Part shown: positions 42,974 to 52,027 of the stretch, in pieces
Numbering within the stretch: position 1 is the first letter of the stretch
Layout: each line of letters starts with the position of its first letter
The notes under the pieces: model-generated
What the model was told of the DNA's origin: nothing
What the model saw: the letters and a program-made list of their open reading frames with translations, nothing else
Databases searched by the model: none
Source of the DNA: Roseicyclus persicicus
GTDB lineage: Bacteria; Pseudomonadota; Alphaproteobacteria; Rhodobacterales; Rhodobacteraceae
DNA: 64,000 nucleotides
Assembly (NCBI RefSeq): GCF_012395815.1
Contig: NZ_JAAZQQ010000001.1
Coordinates: forward strand, 434,001 to 498,000
Reading direction: 5' to 3'
Made by a program: the position numbers and the translations under genes

Positions 42974-43681
42974 TCAGGCCCGCGCCGCCGCCCGCGCCGC
43001 GATCTCCTCCCAGGCGCGGTTGACGGCGACCAGCCGCCGCTCGGCCAGCTTCACCGCCTCCTCGGGCACGCCGCGGGCGATCATCCGGTCGGGGTGGGTG
43101 GCGCGCACCTCGGCCCGCCAGGCGGCGCGGATCTCCTCCAGCGGCGCCTCGGGGCTGACGCCCAGCACCGCGAAGGGGTCGGGCGCGGCATCGGGCACGT
43201 AGCGGGCGCGCAGCCGGCGGAACTGCCCCTCCGCCATGCCGAAGATCTCGGCCACGCGGGTCAGAAAGGCATCCTCGGCCGGGTGGTACTGCCCGTCCGC
43301 CGTGGCGATGTGGAACAGCCCCTCCATCAGGTCGCACAGCACGCTGTCGATCCCGCAGGGCTTGCCGTCCGCGCGGAACATGGCCGCGATGCGGGCGGCG
43401 TAATCCTCGAACCCCGCCACGTCCTCGCGCGCCAGGTTGAACACCCGCGCCGCCGCCGCCTCGTCCTCGGGGGCCACGTGGAACACCTGCCGGAAGGCCG
43501 TGACCTCGTCGCGCGTCACCCGGCCGTCGGCCTTGGCCATCTTGGCCGACAGCGCGATCACCGCGATGGTGAAGGCGACCGTGCGCTCGGGCGGGGCGCG
43601 CAGCTTGTCGAACACCGCCGACAGCCCCTCGCCCTTGGCAAGGGCGGCCAGGGCCTCCTGTATGCGGGTCCAGAGCGACAT
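42974..43681 (-). CDS. TerB plus J-domain protein (DjlA-like)
   Basis: A 235-residue protein. The first part (about residues 30-150) resembles TerB, with acidic helices AFTIAVIALSAKMAKADGRVTRDEV and ATADGQYHPAEDAFL. The last 70 residues form a J domain with the HPD motif in ATHPDRMIARG. That combination is the DjlA pattern without its membrane anchor. It should recruit DnaK (Hsp70) to clients. It precedes the endonuclease-like gene by four bases and its start faces a hairpin-rich 51-base gap. Confidence 0.9.
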   Translation of the reverse strand: MSLWTRIQEALAALAKGEGLSAVFDKLRAPPERTVAFTIAVIALSAKMAKADGRVTRDEVTAFRQVFHVAPEDEAAAARVFNLAREDVAGFEDYAARIAAMFRADGKPCGIDSVLCDLMEGLFHIATADGQYHPAEDAFLTRVAEIFGMAEGQFRRLRARYVPDAAPDPFAVLGVSPEAPLEEIRAAWRAEVRATHPDRMIARGVPEEAVKLAERRLVAVNRAWEEIAARAAARA

Positions 43682-43732
43682 GTCCCTTCCTACCGGAAAC
43701 CGGTCCCCCTTGTCAGGGGAAACCGCCCCGGA

Positions 43733-44203
43733 TCACAGCATTTTCTGCATCAGCACAAGGTCGTGCCAGCGGCCGAACTTCCACCCCACCTCGGGCAGCC
43801 GGGCGATCTGCCGGTAGCCGAGCGCGGCGTGGAAGGCCGCGCCCCCGGCGTTCTCGCCCGCGACGCCCGCGATGATCGAATGCATCCCCCGCCCACGCGC
43901 GTGGTCCTCGCAGGCGGCCATCAGCGCCCGGCCCAGGCCCCGCCCGCGCGCACCCACGGCGATGTGGACGGAGTGCTCCACCGTGTAGGCATAGCCCGGG
44001 CCGCCCCGGAACTGGAAATAGGTCACGAAGCCCGTCACCGCGCCCTGCTCCCCGGCGACGAGGTAGGGCTGCGTCGCCATCTGCCGGGCCAGCGCGGCCG
44101 CGTCCTTCTCCTCGGTGGTGAAGGTCTGGGTGGTGTCGCGGATCACCCGGTTCCAGATCGCGGCGATGGCGTCGGCATCCGCCGCGACGGCAGCCCGGAT
44201 CAC
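43733..44203 (-). CDS. GNAT family N-acetyltransferase (phosphinothricin-acetyltransferase-like)
   Basis: A 156-residue acetyltransferase with a GTG start overlapping the previous stop (GTGA). The N-terminal IRAAVAADADAIAAIWNRVIRDTTQTFTTEEK and later GVAGENAGGAAFHAALGYRQIARLPEVGWKFGRW are typical of the phosphinothricin/methionine-sulfone acetyltransferase branch. The acetyl-CoA motif is VGARGRGLGRAL. The natural substrate may be an amino acid analogue. It is read from the same transcript as the VOC gene before it. Confidence 0.88.
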   Translation of the reverse strand: MIRAAVAADADAIAAIWNRVIRDTTQTFTTEEKDAAALARQMATQPYLVAGEQGAVTGFVTYFQFRGGPGYAYTVEHSVHIAVGARGRGLGRALMAACEDHARGRGMHSIIAGVAGENAGGAAFHAALGYRQIARLPEVGWKFGRWHDLVLMQKML

Positions 44204-44811
44204 AGCACCACCTCGCCCCCGTGCGTGGCGATCACCGCCTCCATCCGCGGCGCGGGCCCTTCGACCACCTCGATCCGCTGATCCGCGACAAGCGGCGCCA
44301 GCGCCGCGCGGAGCGCCCCCGCCTCGGGCGACACCAGCCTGAGCCGCGACAGCCGCGCCCCCAGCTGCGCCAGCCGCGGGGCCGGGTGCGCCGTCCCCTC
44401 CCACTGGATCAGCGCCGGGAACAGCCCGCCGAAGGGCAGCTTGCCGTCCTTCGGCACCGCCATCCGCCACCGCAGGTCGGCCCGCGCCAGCGACCAGGGC
44501 ACGCCCACCCCCTCGGGCGCCGCGGCCAGCGCCGCCTCCAGGTCGTCGCAGCGGCAGATCCAGGTCGTCGCCCGTGGCGCGCCCCGGAAATTGTCCAGGT
44601 CGAACCACCGCGGCTGCGCGGGGGCCTGCCCCTCGGGGTCGATGGCGATGACCTCCAGGTACTCGGGCCCCAGCCCCATCAGCCGGTTGTGCGTGCCCAT
44701 GTGCGGGTGCTGCCCGCCCGGCTGCAAGGGCAGCCCCAGCGCGCGTTCCACCGCCGCCGCGCCGTCCTCCAGCCGCTCGGCCGCCACCGCGATATGATCC
44801 AGAACCAGCAT
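44200..44811 (-). CDS. VOC family (glyoxalase-like domain) protein
   Basis: A 203-residue protein of the glyoxalase-like PF13468 type. It starts LVLDHIAVAAERLEDGAAAVERAL, and GTHNRLMGLGPEYLEVIAID near residue 50 is the second strand block. The VOC fold supports metal-dependent enzymes or drug-binding proteins, but no role is established for this group. The start at 44811 follows GCGACAGGG. It ends in a GTGA overlap with the GNAT gene. It is divergent from the formyltetrahydrofolate cyclo-ligase gene. Confidence 0.82.
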   Translation of the reverse strand: MLVLDHIAVAAERLEDGAAAVERALGLPLQPGGQHPHMGTHNRLMGLGPEYLEVIAIDPEGQAPAQPRWFDLDNFRGAPRATTWICRCDDLEAALAAAPEGVGVPWSLARADLRWRMAVPKDGKLPFGGLFPALIQWEGTAHPAPRLAQLGARLSRLRLVSPEAGALRAALAPLVADQRIEVVEGPAPRMEAVIATHGGEVVL

Positions 44812-44886
44812 CCCTGTCGCCCCCTGCCCGTGACCCGTCGCCCCCGGGTTTGCGCCGGGCGGCGAAAGGGGTTTTCCGTCCTCCCC

Positions 44887-45453
44887 ATGTCCGACGTCAA
44901 GGCCACCCTCCGCCAGACCGCCTATGCCGCCCGCAAGGCCGCCTTCGACGCGCGCGCCGCGACCGGCGCCGTGGCCGCCGCCACCGCGCACCTGATGGCT
45001 GAGATCGGCCTGCCCGCCGGCCGCACCATCTCGGGCTACATGCCGATCCGCACCGAGCTCGACCCGGTCCCCGCCATGACCGCGCTGCACGGACTGGGCG
45101 CGCGCCTCTGCGTCCCGGTCATCGCGGGCAAGGGCCTGCCCCTCGACTTCCGCGCGTGGACGCCCGGCTGCGCCCTGACCGAAGGCCCCTTCGGCGCCAT
45201 GATCCCGTCGGAGGGCGACTGGCTGACCCCCGACATCCTGATCGTGCCGCTGGTCGGCTTTGACGCGGCCTGCAACCGCCTCGGCTACGGCGGCGGCTTC
45301 TACGACCGGACGCTCGCGCGCCTGCGCGCCGCCGGCCCCGTCCGCGCCATCGGCCTCGCCTTCGCCGCGCAGGAACTCCCCGCCCTGCCGGTGGAGCCGA
45401 CCGACATGGCGCTCGATGCCATCGTCACCGAGCGGGGCGTCCTGCGCCCCTGA
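44887..45453 (+). CDS. 5-formyltetrahydrofolate cyclo-ligase
   Basis: A 188-residue enzyme that uses ATP to convert 5-formyl-THF to 5,10-methenyl-THF. The family's ATP/substrate motif is RLGYGGGFYDRTLARL near residue 138, and the N-terminal basic helix LRQTAYAARKAAFD is typical. In several bacteria this gene neighbours the 6S RNA; here the 6S-like RNA is 17 kb away. It is followed by a metallophosphoesterase gene 53 bases on. Confidence 0.94.
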   Translation: MSDVKATLRQTAYAARKAAFDARAATGAVAAATAHLMAEIGLPAGRTISGYMPIRTELDPVPAMTALHGLGARLCVPVIAGKGLPLDFRAWTPGCALTEGPFGAMIPSEGDWLTPDILIVPLVGFDAACNRLGYGGGFYDRTLARLRAAGPVRAIGLAFAAQELPALPVEPTDMALDAIVTERGVLRP

Positions 45454-45506
45454 CCCACCCGATTTTCCGCCTTGCCGGAGCCGCCCGCCACGGCTAGGCC
45501 AAGCCC

Positions 45507-46331
45507 ATGCGTATCCTGTTCCTCGGCGACGTGATGGGCCGCTCCGGCCGCGCCGCCATCACCGAAACCCTCAAGACGCTCCGCACCGGCTGGCGCCTCG
45601 ATTTCGTCGTGGTCAACGCCGAGAACGCGACCGCGGGGGCGGGCCTGTCGGCGGCCCACGCGCGCGAGATCCTCGACGCCGGTGCCGACTGCATCACGCT
45701 GGGCGACCACGCCTTCGACCAGCGTGACATGCTGCAGGCCATCGCGCAGGAGCCGCGCATCCTGCGCCCGCTGAACTTCGCCAAGGACGCGCCGGGCGCC
45801 GGCGCGCGCGTGTTCCCCGCGACCAACGGGCGCAAGGTGCTGGTCACGCAGGCGCTGGGGCAGGTGTTCATGAAGCGCCCCTTCGCCGACCCGTTCTCGG
45901 CCCTCGACACGGTGCTCAGGACCTACCCCCGCGGCGGCGTCGTGCAGGCGTCGCTCGTCGACATCCACGCCGAGGCGACCTCGGAAAAGATGGCCGTCGG
46001 CCACTACTGCGACGGGCGGGCCAGCATCGTCGTCGGCACCCACACCCATGTGCCCACCGCCGACGCCATGATCCTGCCCGGCGGCACCGCCTACCAGACC
46101 GACGCCGGCATGTGCGGCGACTACCTGTCCGTCATCGGCATGGACCGGGCCGAGCCGATGCGCCGATTCGTCACCGGCATGCCAAAGGAACGCTTCACCC
46201 CCGCGGCCGGCCCCGCCACGCTGGCCGGCCTCTACGTCGAGACCGACGACCGCACCGGCGCCGCGACGCTGGTGCGCCCCGTGCGGCAGGGCGGGCGGCT
46301 CCTGACCGAAGGCCCCGCCGATGCGCCGTGA
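45507..46331 (+). CDS. YmdB/TIGR00282 family metallophosphoesterase
   Basis: A 274-residue phosphoesterase. The motifs LFLGDVMGRSGR, VVNAENAT, LGDHAFD, the His in VDIHAEATSEK and VGTHTHVPTAD supply the di-metal site. Family members (YmdB) hydrolyse 2',3'-cyclic nucleotides in vitro and affect biofilm and RNA turnover in Bacillus; the role in alphaproteobacteria is unknown. It is cytoplasmic. The stop overlaps the next gene by 11 bases, implying translational coupling. Confidence 0.93.
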   Translation: MRILFLGDVMGRSGRAAITETLKTLRTGWRLDFVVVNAENATAGAGLSAAHAREILDAGADCITLGDHAFDQRDMLQAIAQEPRILRPLNFAKDAPGAGARVFPATNGRKVLVTQALGQVFMKRPFADPFSALDTVLRTYPRGGVVQASLVDIHAEATSEKMAVGHYCDGRASIVVGTHTHVPTADAMILPGGTAYQTDAGMCGDYLSVIGMDRAEPMRRFVTGMPKERFTPAAGPATLAGLYVETDDRTGAATLVRPVRQGGRLLTEGPADAP

Positions 46332-47226
46332 CTGGGGGCTCTACGTCCTCATCCTGGTGTTCTGCGGCGCGGCCTGGGGGCTGGGCCAGCCCATGGCCAA
46401 GATCGCGGTCGGCGGCGGCTACCGGCATTTCGGCATCATCTTCTGGCAGTTCGCCCTCGGCGCGGCGCTGCTGGCCGCGATCAACGCCGCGCGCGGCGGC
46501 CGCCTGCCGCGCGCGCCGCGCCACCTGGCCTTCTACACCATCATCGCGCTGATCGGCACGCTGCTGCCGAACTCCGCCAGCTACACCGCCGCGATCCACC
46601 TGCCGTCGGGCATCCTGTCGATCGTCCTGTCCCTGATCCCGATGCTCGCCTTCCCCATCGCGCTGGCGCTGGGGATGGACCGCTTCTCGGCCACCCGCCT
46701 GCTGGGCCTCGCGCTCGGCCTTGGCGCCATCGTGCTGATCGCCGCGCCCGAGACCAGCCTGCCCGACCCGGCCATGGCGTGGTGGCTGCCGCTCGCCCTC
46801 GTCGCGCCCTTGTTCTACGCGGTCGAGGGCAATTTCGTCGCCCGCTACGGCACCGAGGGGCTGGACGCGGTGCAGGTGCTGCTCGGCGCCTCGCTGGTCG
46901 GCGCGGGCCTGGCCCTGCCGCTGGCGGTGATGACGGGGCAGTTCATCTCGCCCCTGCCGCCCTGGGGCGCGCCCGACGCCGCGATCGTCGTCTCGTCGCT
47001 GGCCCATGCGCTGGCCTACACCGCCTATGTCTGGCTGGTCACGCGGGCGGGGTCGGTGTTCGCCGCGCAGGTGTCCTACATCGTCACCGGATTCGGCATC
47101 CTCTGGGCCAAGCTCCTGTTGTCCGAGACCTATTCGCCCTGGGTCTGGGCGGCGCTGGTCCTGATGATGCTCGGCCTGTTTCTTGTGCAGCCGCGCAAGC
47201 CGCCCGAGCCGGTGCCCGTCGCCTGA
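46321..47226 (+). CDS. EamA/DMT family transporter
   Basis: A 301-residue membrane protein with ten helices in two EamA halves. The first starts LYVLILVFCGAAWGLGQPMAKIAV and the second near WWLPLALVAPLFYAVEGNFVARY. EamA proteins export amino acids or other metabolites; the substrate is not predictable. It starts 11 bases inside the metallophosphoesterase gene, so it belongs to the same transcript. It ends about 100 bases before the SLC13-type permease. Confidence 0.9.
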   Translation: MRRDWGLYVLILVFCGAAWGLGQPMAKIAVGGGYRHFGIIFWQFALGAALLAAINAARGGRLPRAPRHLAFYTIIALIGTLLPNSASYTAAIHLPSGILSIVLSLIPMLAFPIALALGMDRFSATRLLGLALGLGAIVLIAAPETSLPDPAMAWWLPLALVAPLFYAVEGNFVARYGTEGLDAVQVLLGASLVGAGLALPLAVMTGQFISPLPPWGAPDAAIVVSSLAHALAYTAYVWLVTRAGSVFAAQVSYIVTGFGILWAKLLLSETYSPWVWAALVLMMLGLFLVQPRKPPEPVPVA

Positions 47227-47324
47227 GCGCCGCGCCGCCGCACCCCGCTTGCCGCGGCCCGCGCCATCGCTAAACTCGGGTCTCGCGCATCCCGGCTGCC
47301 GGCCGCCTGCCCGAAGGGACCCGA

Positions 47325-49109
47325 ATGATCGACCTGCCCCTGTCCGAGACCGGCGAAGGCCTCCTTGCGCTCGCCATCCTGCTGGCCATGTTCGTCCTGT
47401 TCCTGCGCGAACGCTGGCCGACCGAGGTGGTGGCCATCGGGGGCGTCGCGCTCCTGCTGATCGTGGGCCTGTTGCCGGCCGACCGCGCCACCGAGGTGCT
47501 GGCCAACCCCGCGCCCTGGACCATCGCGGCCATGTTCATCGTCATGGGCGCGCTGGTGCGCACCGGCTCCCTCGACCGGCTGACCAAGTTCGCCGAGGCC
47601 AAGGCCGCCTCGAACCCCACCGTCGCGGTCGCGGCCCTGATCGCCTCGGTGATGGCGGCCTCGGCCTTCATGAACAACACCCCGATCGTGGTCATCATGA
47701 TCCCGGTCTTCGTCCAGATCGCCCGCATCCTGAACCTCGCGCCCTCCAAGCTGCTGATCCCGCTCAGCTATGCCGCGATCATGGGCGGCACGCTGACGCT
47801 GATCGGCACCTCGACCAACCTGCTGGTCGACGGGGTGGCCCGCACCCAGGGGCTCGAGCCCTTCTCGATCTTCGAGATCACGCCCATCGGCCTCGTCGTC
47901 GTGGCCTGGGGGATGATCTACCTGACCGTCTTCGGCCGCCACCTCCTGCCCGAGCGCAGCTCCATGGCGGCGCTCTTGGGCGGGGGCGGGCGGGCCAAGC
48001 CCAAGTTCTTCACCGAGGTCGCGGTGCCCGAGGGCTCGGCGCTGATCGGGCAGAACGTGAACGAGGTCGACCTGTTCCGGCGCGAGGGCGTGCGCCTGAT
48101 CGACGTGCTGCGCGGCGATGCCTCGCTCCGGCGCGACATGTCGGGCGTGGTGCTGCAGGCCGGCGACCGCGTCGTCCTGCGCACCGAGATGGCCGAGGTG
48201 CTGGGCCTGCAGGCGTCCAAGGAACTCAAGACCGTGGACAAGCTGTCCTCGGTCCGCACCACCACGGTCGAGGTGCTGATCACCCCGGGCGCCCGCATGG
48301 TCGGCCGCACGCTGGGCAGCCTGCGGCTGCGCCGCCGCTATGGCGTCTACCCGCTGGCCGTGCACCGGCGGAACCAGAACATCGGCAGCCAGCTCGACAA
48401 CCTGTCGGTCCGCGTGGGCGACACGCTGCTGCTGGAAGGCGACCCCGCCGACATCGAACGCTTCGCCGCCGACATGGAGCTGGTCGACGTCTCCCAGCCC
48501 TCGGAACGCGCCTACCGCCGCGACAAGGCGCCCATCGCCATCGCCGCGATGGCGGCCATCGTCGTCCTCGCCGCGCTGAACGTGGCCCCGATCCTCGTGC
48601 TGGCGGTGATCGCGGTGGCCATCGTGCTTCTGACCGGCTGCATCGACGCCGAGGAGGCGTTTTCCTTCGTCGAGGGCCGGCTGCTGGCCCTGATCTTCGC
48701 CATGCTGGCCGTGGGCGCCGCCCTCGACCACACCGGCGCGGTCGAGCTGATCGTGAACCAGATCGCCCCCGCCCTCGCCGACATGCCGCCCTGGGTGCTG
48801 CTCTGGGCGGTCTACTTCATGACCACCGCGCTGACCGAGGTGGTGTCGAACAACGCCATCGCCGTCATCATGGCCCCCATCGCCATCGCGCTGGGCCAGG
48901 CGGTGGGGGTCGATCCGCGCCCGCTGGTGGTGGCGGTGATGATCGCGGCCTCGGCGGCCTTCGCCACGCCGATCGGCTACCAGACCAACATGCTGGTCTA
49001 CGGGCCGGGCGGCTACCGCTTTACCGATTTCATGCGGATCGGTATTCCCCTGAACCTGAGCCTCGGCGTGGTGGTCTGTCTGGCCATCCCGCTGATCTGG
49101 CCGCTCTGA
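47325..49109 (+). CDS. SLC13/DASS-like permease with two RCK_C domains
   Basis: A 594-residue anion permease. Helices fill residues 1-200 and 405-594, with the substrate motifs MNNTPIVVIMIP and VVSNNAIAVIMAPIAIALG in opposite halves. Two cytoplasmic TrkA_C (RCK_C) domains lie between (about residues 225-290 and 310-385, the second with RYGVYPLAVHRRNQNIG). Such proteins import sulfate or dicarboxylates with Na+. Which anion is unknown. It precedes a small lipoprotein gene, with 24 bases between. Confidence 0.92.
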   Translation: MIDLPLSETGEGLLALAILLAMFVLFLRERWPTEVVAIGGVALLLIVGLLPADRATEVLANPAPWTIAAMFIVMGALVRTGSLDRLTKFAEAKAASNPTVAVAALIASVMAASAFMNNTPIVVIMIPVFVQIARILNLAPSKLLIPLSYAAIMGGTLTLIGTSTNLLVDGVARTQGLEPFSIFEITPIGLVVVAWGMIYLTVFGRHLLPERSSMAALLGGGGRAKPKFFTEVAVPEGSALIGQNVNEVDLFRREGVRLIDVLRGDASLRRDMSGVVLQAGDRVVLRTEMAEVLGLQASKELKTVDKLSSVRTTTVEVLITPGARMVGRTLGSLRLRRRYGVYPLAVHRRNQNIGSQLDNLSVRVGDTLLLEGDPADIERFAADMELVDVSQPSERAYRRDKAPIAIAAMAAIVVLAALNVAPILVLAVIAVAIVLLTGCIDAEEAFSFVEGRLLALIFAMLAVGAALDHTGAVELIVNQIAPALADMPPWVLLWAVYFMTTALTEVVSNNAIAVIMAPIAIALGQAVGVDPRPLVVAVMIAASAAFATPIGYQTNMLVYGPGGYRFTDFMRIGIPLNLSLGVVVCLAIPLIWPL

Positions 49110-49133
49110 GCCCTGACCCGAAAGGCCGCCCCC

Positions 49134-49484
49134 ATGCGCCGTGCCCTTGCCGTCCTCGCCGTTCCCGCCCTGCTGGCCGCCTGCGCCACCGGGCCCGCGA
49201 CCCCCGAGCGCGTGACGCTCGACCGCGACCTGCTGACCGTGTCGATGTCGGACGGGTCCACCTGCCTCGGCCCCGGCGGGGGCGATGGCTGGTCCGGGCG
49301 GCTGACCGGCTGCCCGTGGGACTACGCCTACACCGTCGCCATCGACCCGCGCACCAACCCGCTGCGCTTCGTCCTTGAGGAGATCTTCGGCGAAGCGCTC
49401 GTCCAGCCCGTCGCCGAGGTGACGATCACCGACGCCACCGGCCGCGCCCGCCTGTTCCAGACCCCCGAGCGCATCGCGGACTGA
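49134..49484 (+). CDS. Small lipoprotein
   Basis: A 116-residue predicted lipoprotein (lipobox LAAC, Cys17; signal MRRALAVLAVPALLAAC). Two further cysteines (STCLGPGGG and TGCPWDY) may form a disulfide. The mature part is beta-rich with no recognised domain. It directly follows the SLC13-like permease on the same strand and is probably in its operon, but no functional link is apparent. Palindrome array B follows its stop. Confidence 0.78.
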   Translation: MRRALAVLAVPALLAACATGPATPERVTLDRDLLTVSMSDGSTCLGPGGGDGWSGRLTGCPWDYAYTVAIDPRTNPLRFVLEEIFGEALVQPVAEVTITDATGRARLFQTPERIAD

Positions 49485-49486
49485 CG

Positions 49487-49597
49487 CGGTTTCCGCACCG
49501 GAAACCGGGGAAAACTGCAGTTTTCCCACCCGCGAAGCTGCAGCTTCGCGCGCCGAAAAACTCGAGTTTTTCGGCGCGGAAAACGCGCGTTTTCCGC
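49487..49597. repeat. Palindrome array B (five hairpins)
   Basis: Five palindromes between the convergent lipoprotein gene and bchJ: 49487-49507 (9-bp arms CGGTTTCCG/CGGAAACCG), 49508-49527 (20 bp, centre CTGCAG), 49531-49550 (20 bp, centre CTGCAG), 49551-49576 (26 bp, centre CTCGAG) and 49576-49597 (22 bp, centre CGCGCG). The last four are perfect. The order CTGCAG, CTGCAG, CTCGAG is the same as in array A at 18121-18232. It may act as a bidirectional terminator, but no T-run is present. Confidence 0.85.
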
Positions 49598-49601
49598 CCC
49601 C

Positions 49602-50201
49602 TCAGTCCCCGTGCGGCGCCCGGTGCAGCTCGAAGCGGCAGGCGTCGTGCCCCTGCGCGCAGCACTGCGTCTCGACCGCCCGCCAGCGCGGGCCGCACAG
49701 CTCGGAAAACAGCCGCTCGAACACCGCCGCGTGCCAGTGGCACAGCGGCACCTCAGACCGTTCCCCCCGCACCACCGGGTTGTCCGCGATCTCGAACACC
49801 GGCGGCCAGCCCGACACCAGCCGGAACCGCCCCGACCCGCAGAAGGTCCAGGCGTGCCTCGCGACGGCCTTGGACAGGACCGGCGCCGACAGCCGCGCCG
49901 GCATCAGCTTCAGCAGCCGCTGCGCGCCCTGCGGGATCCGGTTCTCGAGGATGTAGCCCCCCGTCCGCCAGCCCGCCTCGCGCGCCAGCATCGGCGCCAC
50001 CTCGGGGATCTCCAGCCGCATCGCCTGATGCAGCCGCGCGGCCGGCGCCTCGTCGATCAGCCCGCCCGCCGGGTCGGGAAGCTCGAACACGCCGGCCATC
50101 GTCATCACATGCGCCGCCCAGTCGCGGCCGCCCGCCTCCTCCAGCACCGGCACGAGCTGGAGGATCGCGTTTGGCCCGATCTTCGCCGTCACCGGGGCCA
50201 T
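49602..50201 (-). CDS. bchJ: Bacteriochlorophyll synthesis protein BchJ
   Basis: A 199-residue protein of the BchJ/4-vinyl-reductase (V4R) type. It starts APVTAKIGPNAILQLVPVLEEAGG, and the V4R-like C-terminus has LCHWHAAVFERLF and ETQCCAQGHDACRFEL, whose cysteines may bind metal. BchJ helps bacteriochlorophyll formation but is not the main 8-vinyl reductase. The ATG at 50201 has GGAG upstream; a GTG nine bases earlier would overlap bchE (GTGA). It directly follows bchE, as in Rhodobacter, so the two form an operon. Confidence 0.92.
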   Translation of the reverse strand: MAPVTAKIGPNAILQLVPVLEEAGGRDWAAHVMTMAGVFELPDPAGGLIDEAPAARLHQAMRLEIPEVAPMLAREAGWRTGGYILENRIPQGAQRLLKLMPARLSAPVLSKAVARHAWTFCGSGRFRLVSGWPPVFEIADNPVVRGERSEVPLCHWHAAVFERLFSELCGPRWRAVETQCCAQGHDACRFELHRAPHGD

Positions 50202-50206
50202 GGCCG

Positions 50207-51859
50207 TCACTCCGCCGGCTCGGTGGTGCGGGCCTCCTCCATCTGCTGGTCGCCCCCGCCGCAAGCCTTCACCTCGGCCCCGTTCGGCATCACGAAATCG
50301 CCCGTCCGCGACAGCTTGGCCGCGCGTTTCTGCGCCGCGATGTCCTGCTTGGACTGCCAGTCCTCCATCTGCGCCGGCGCGATCGTCCGCGTCCGGTCGA
50401 AGTTGAAGTTCAACTTGCCCTTCGACTGCGGCCCCCAGTAATCGACCTTGCCGAGATCGTAGAACTGCCGCGCGAAGCCCGCCTTCATGAAGGCCTTCAG
50501 ACAGCCCAGCAGGTATTTCCGCCGGTAGCCCGTCCCGCGCCACGGGTAGTGGAACAGCGCCTTCTTGGAATAGAACCGCCGGTAGTTGTTCATCACCCGG
50601 TCCAGCAGCTCGTCCCGGTCCATCGCCGCGGGCCGCATGATCGGGGTGACGAAGTTGTATTTCGAGAAGTCGAAGATCTCGACCTTGTCGCCCAGCTCCT
50701 GGAACAGCGGCGTGAAGGGCCAAGGCGTGTACATCGCCCAGTTGGCCAGGTCCGGCTGCCAGTCCCAGGCCATCTGGTAGGTTTCTTCCAGCGTCTCGGG
50801 CGTTTCGTTGTCGAGGCCCACGATGAACTGCGCCTCGGTGAAGATGTCGGCCTCGCGCAGGAGGCGGATCGCCTCCTTGTTCTCCTCGACCTTGGTCTCC
50901 TTGTTGAACTGGTCGAGCTTCAGCTGCGCCGCCGCCTCGGTGCCGAGGCTGACATGCACCAGCCCCGCTCGGCGGTAGAGCGGCAGCAGGTCCTTGTCGC
51001 GCATGATGTCGGTGACGCGGGTGTTGATCCCCCACTGCACCCGCCGCGGCAGGTCGCGCCTGATCAGCTCCTCGCAGAACTGGATGAACTTGCGCCGGTT
51101 GATCGTCGGTTCCTCGTCGGCGAGGATGAAGAAGCCCACGCCGTGCTTGACCACCAGCTCCTCGATCTCGTCCACCACCTTGATCGGGTCGCGCACGCGG
51201 TAGTCGCGCCAGAACTTCCACTGGCTGCAGAAGGAACAGGTGAAGGGGCAGCCGCGCGCCATGTTCGGGATCGCCACCTTCACGCCCAGCGGCACATAGG
51301 TGTACTGGTCCCATTTCAGCAGCGACCAGTCCGGGCTGATCGCGTCGATGTCCTTGACCGTGGGGGCGGCCGGCGTCGCCACGATCTCGTCGCCGTCGCG
51401 GTAGGCCAGCCCCTTGATCGCGGCGCGGTCGGCGGGCCAGCGGCCGGCGTCGATGGCGCGGATCAGGTCGACGATGATCTCCTCGCCCTCGCCGCGGACG
51501 ATGACGTCGATGTGCGGCGCCTGGGACAGCACCTGCTTGTACATGAAGGTCGCGTGGATGCCGCCCAGCACCGTCACCGCCCGCGGCAGCACCTCGGACG
51601 CCAGCTTCAGCGTCTCCTCGGCCACGTAGATCGAGGGCGTGATCGCCGTGGTGCCGACCACGTCGGGCTGCATCTCGGCCAGCTTGACCCGCAGGTCGGC
51701 GGGGCTGAGGTGGTCGGTCATCGCGTCGATGAAGTGGATGTCGGTGAAGCCGGCGGATTTCAGCGCACCGGCGATATAGGCCACCCAGGCCGGCGGCCAG
51801 TTGCCCGCGATCTCCGCGCCGCCCGAATGATAGTTGGGATGAATGAGACAGATGCGCAT
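50207..51859 (-). CDS. bchE: Anaerobic Mg-protoporphyrin IX monomethyl ester cyclase BchE
   Basis: A 550-residue radical SAM, cobalamin-dependent enzyme that closes the isocyclic ring of bacteriochlorophyll without oxygen. A B12-binding domain occupies about residues 1-140, and the radical SAM cysteines are C204, C208 and C211 in [14 protein letters not shown]. The family's [13 protein letters not shown] and [17 protein letters not shown] regions follow. The start [17 protein letters not shown] is canonical. Upstream, a PpsR box overlaps an FnrL box, predicting repression in air and activation without it. bchE being here, outside a visible photosynthesis cluster, suggests bchEJ is separate from the main cluster. 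Confidence 0.96.
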   Translation of the reverse strand: MRICLIHPNYHSGGAEIAGNWPPAWVAYIAGALKSAGFTDIHFIDAMTDHLSPADLRVKLAEMQPDVVGTTAITPSIYVAEETLKLASEVLPRAVTVLGGIHATFMYKQVLSQAPHIDVIVRGEGEEIIVDLIRAIDAGRWPADRAAIKGLAYRDGDEIVATPAAPTVKDIDAISPDWSLLKWDQYTYVPLGVKVAIPNMARGCPFTCSFCSQWKFWRDYRVRDPIKVVDEIEELVVKHGVGFFILADEEPTINRRKFIQFCEELIRRDLPRRVQWGINTRVTDIMRDKDLLPLYRRAGLVHVSLGTEAAAQLKLDQFNKETKVEENKEAIRLLREADIFTEAQFIVGLDNETPETLEETYQMAWDWQPDLANWAMYTPWPFTPLFQELGDKVEIFDFSKYNFVTPIMRPAAMDRDELLDRVMNNYRRFYSKKALFHYPWRGTGYRRKYLLGCLKAFMKAGFARQFYDLGKVDYWGPQSKGKLNFNFDRTRTIAPAQMEDWQSKQDIAAQKRAAKLSRTGDFVMPNGAEVKACGGGDQQMEEARTTEPAE

Positions 51860-51901
51860 GGGCGACTCCCCGAATATGTCAGCCCATCAGATCACATTAC
51901 C

Positions 51902-51919
51902 TGTCAACTTGACTTGACA
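51902..51919. promoter_or_regulatory. PpsR/CrtJ box upstream of bchE
   Basis: TGT (51902-51904) and ACA (51917-51919) are separated by exactly 12 bases, matching the PpsR/CrtJ consensus TGTN12ACA. PpsR represses bch and other photosynthesis genes under oxygen. The box lies 43 bases before the bchE start and overlaps the FnrL box by six bases. Confidence 0.7.
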
Positions 51920-51927
51920 CAGATCAA
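51914..51927. promoter_or_regulatory. FnrL box between bchE and cfa
   Basis: TTGAC-ACAG-ATCAA is a full match to the FnrL consensus. It is 54 bases before the bchE start and 100 bases before the cfa start, so it could serve either promoter. FnrL is an established regulator of bchE in Rhodobacter relatives. Confidence 0.75.
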
Positions 51928-52027
51928 GATCCCGCCGCCCCCGGGCCCGCCCCCTTTCATCGTCAACCATTTCCTGTAAACTGGTCCCCGCAGGTTTCGG
52001 CAGGCCACAAACGCGAGGGGAAACGCG

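Noticed and set aside
43682-43732. Small palindromes (ACCGGAAACCGGT and CCCCTTGTCAGGGG) before the J-domain gene
   Set aside because: They resemble the palindrome arrays in base choice but are too few and short to claim a third array.
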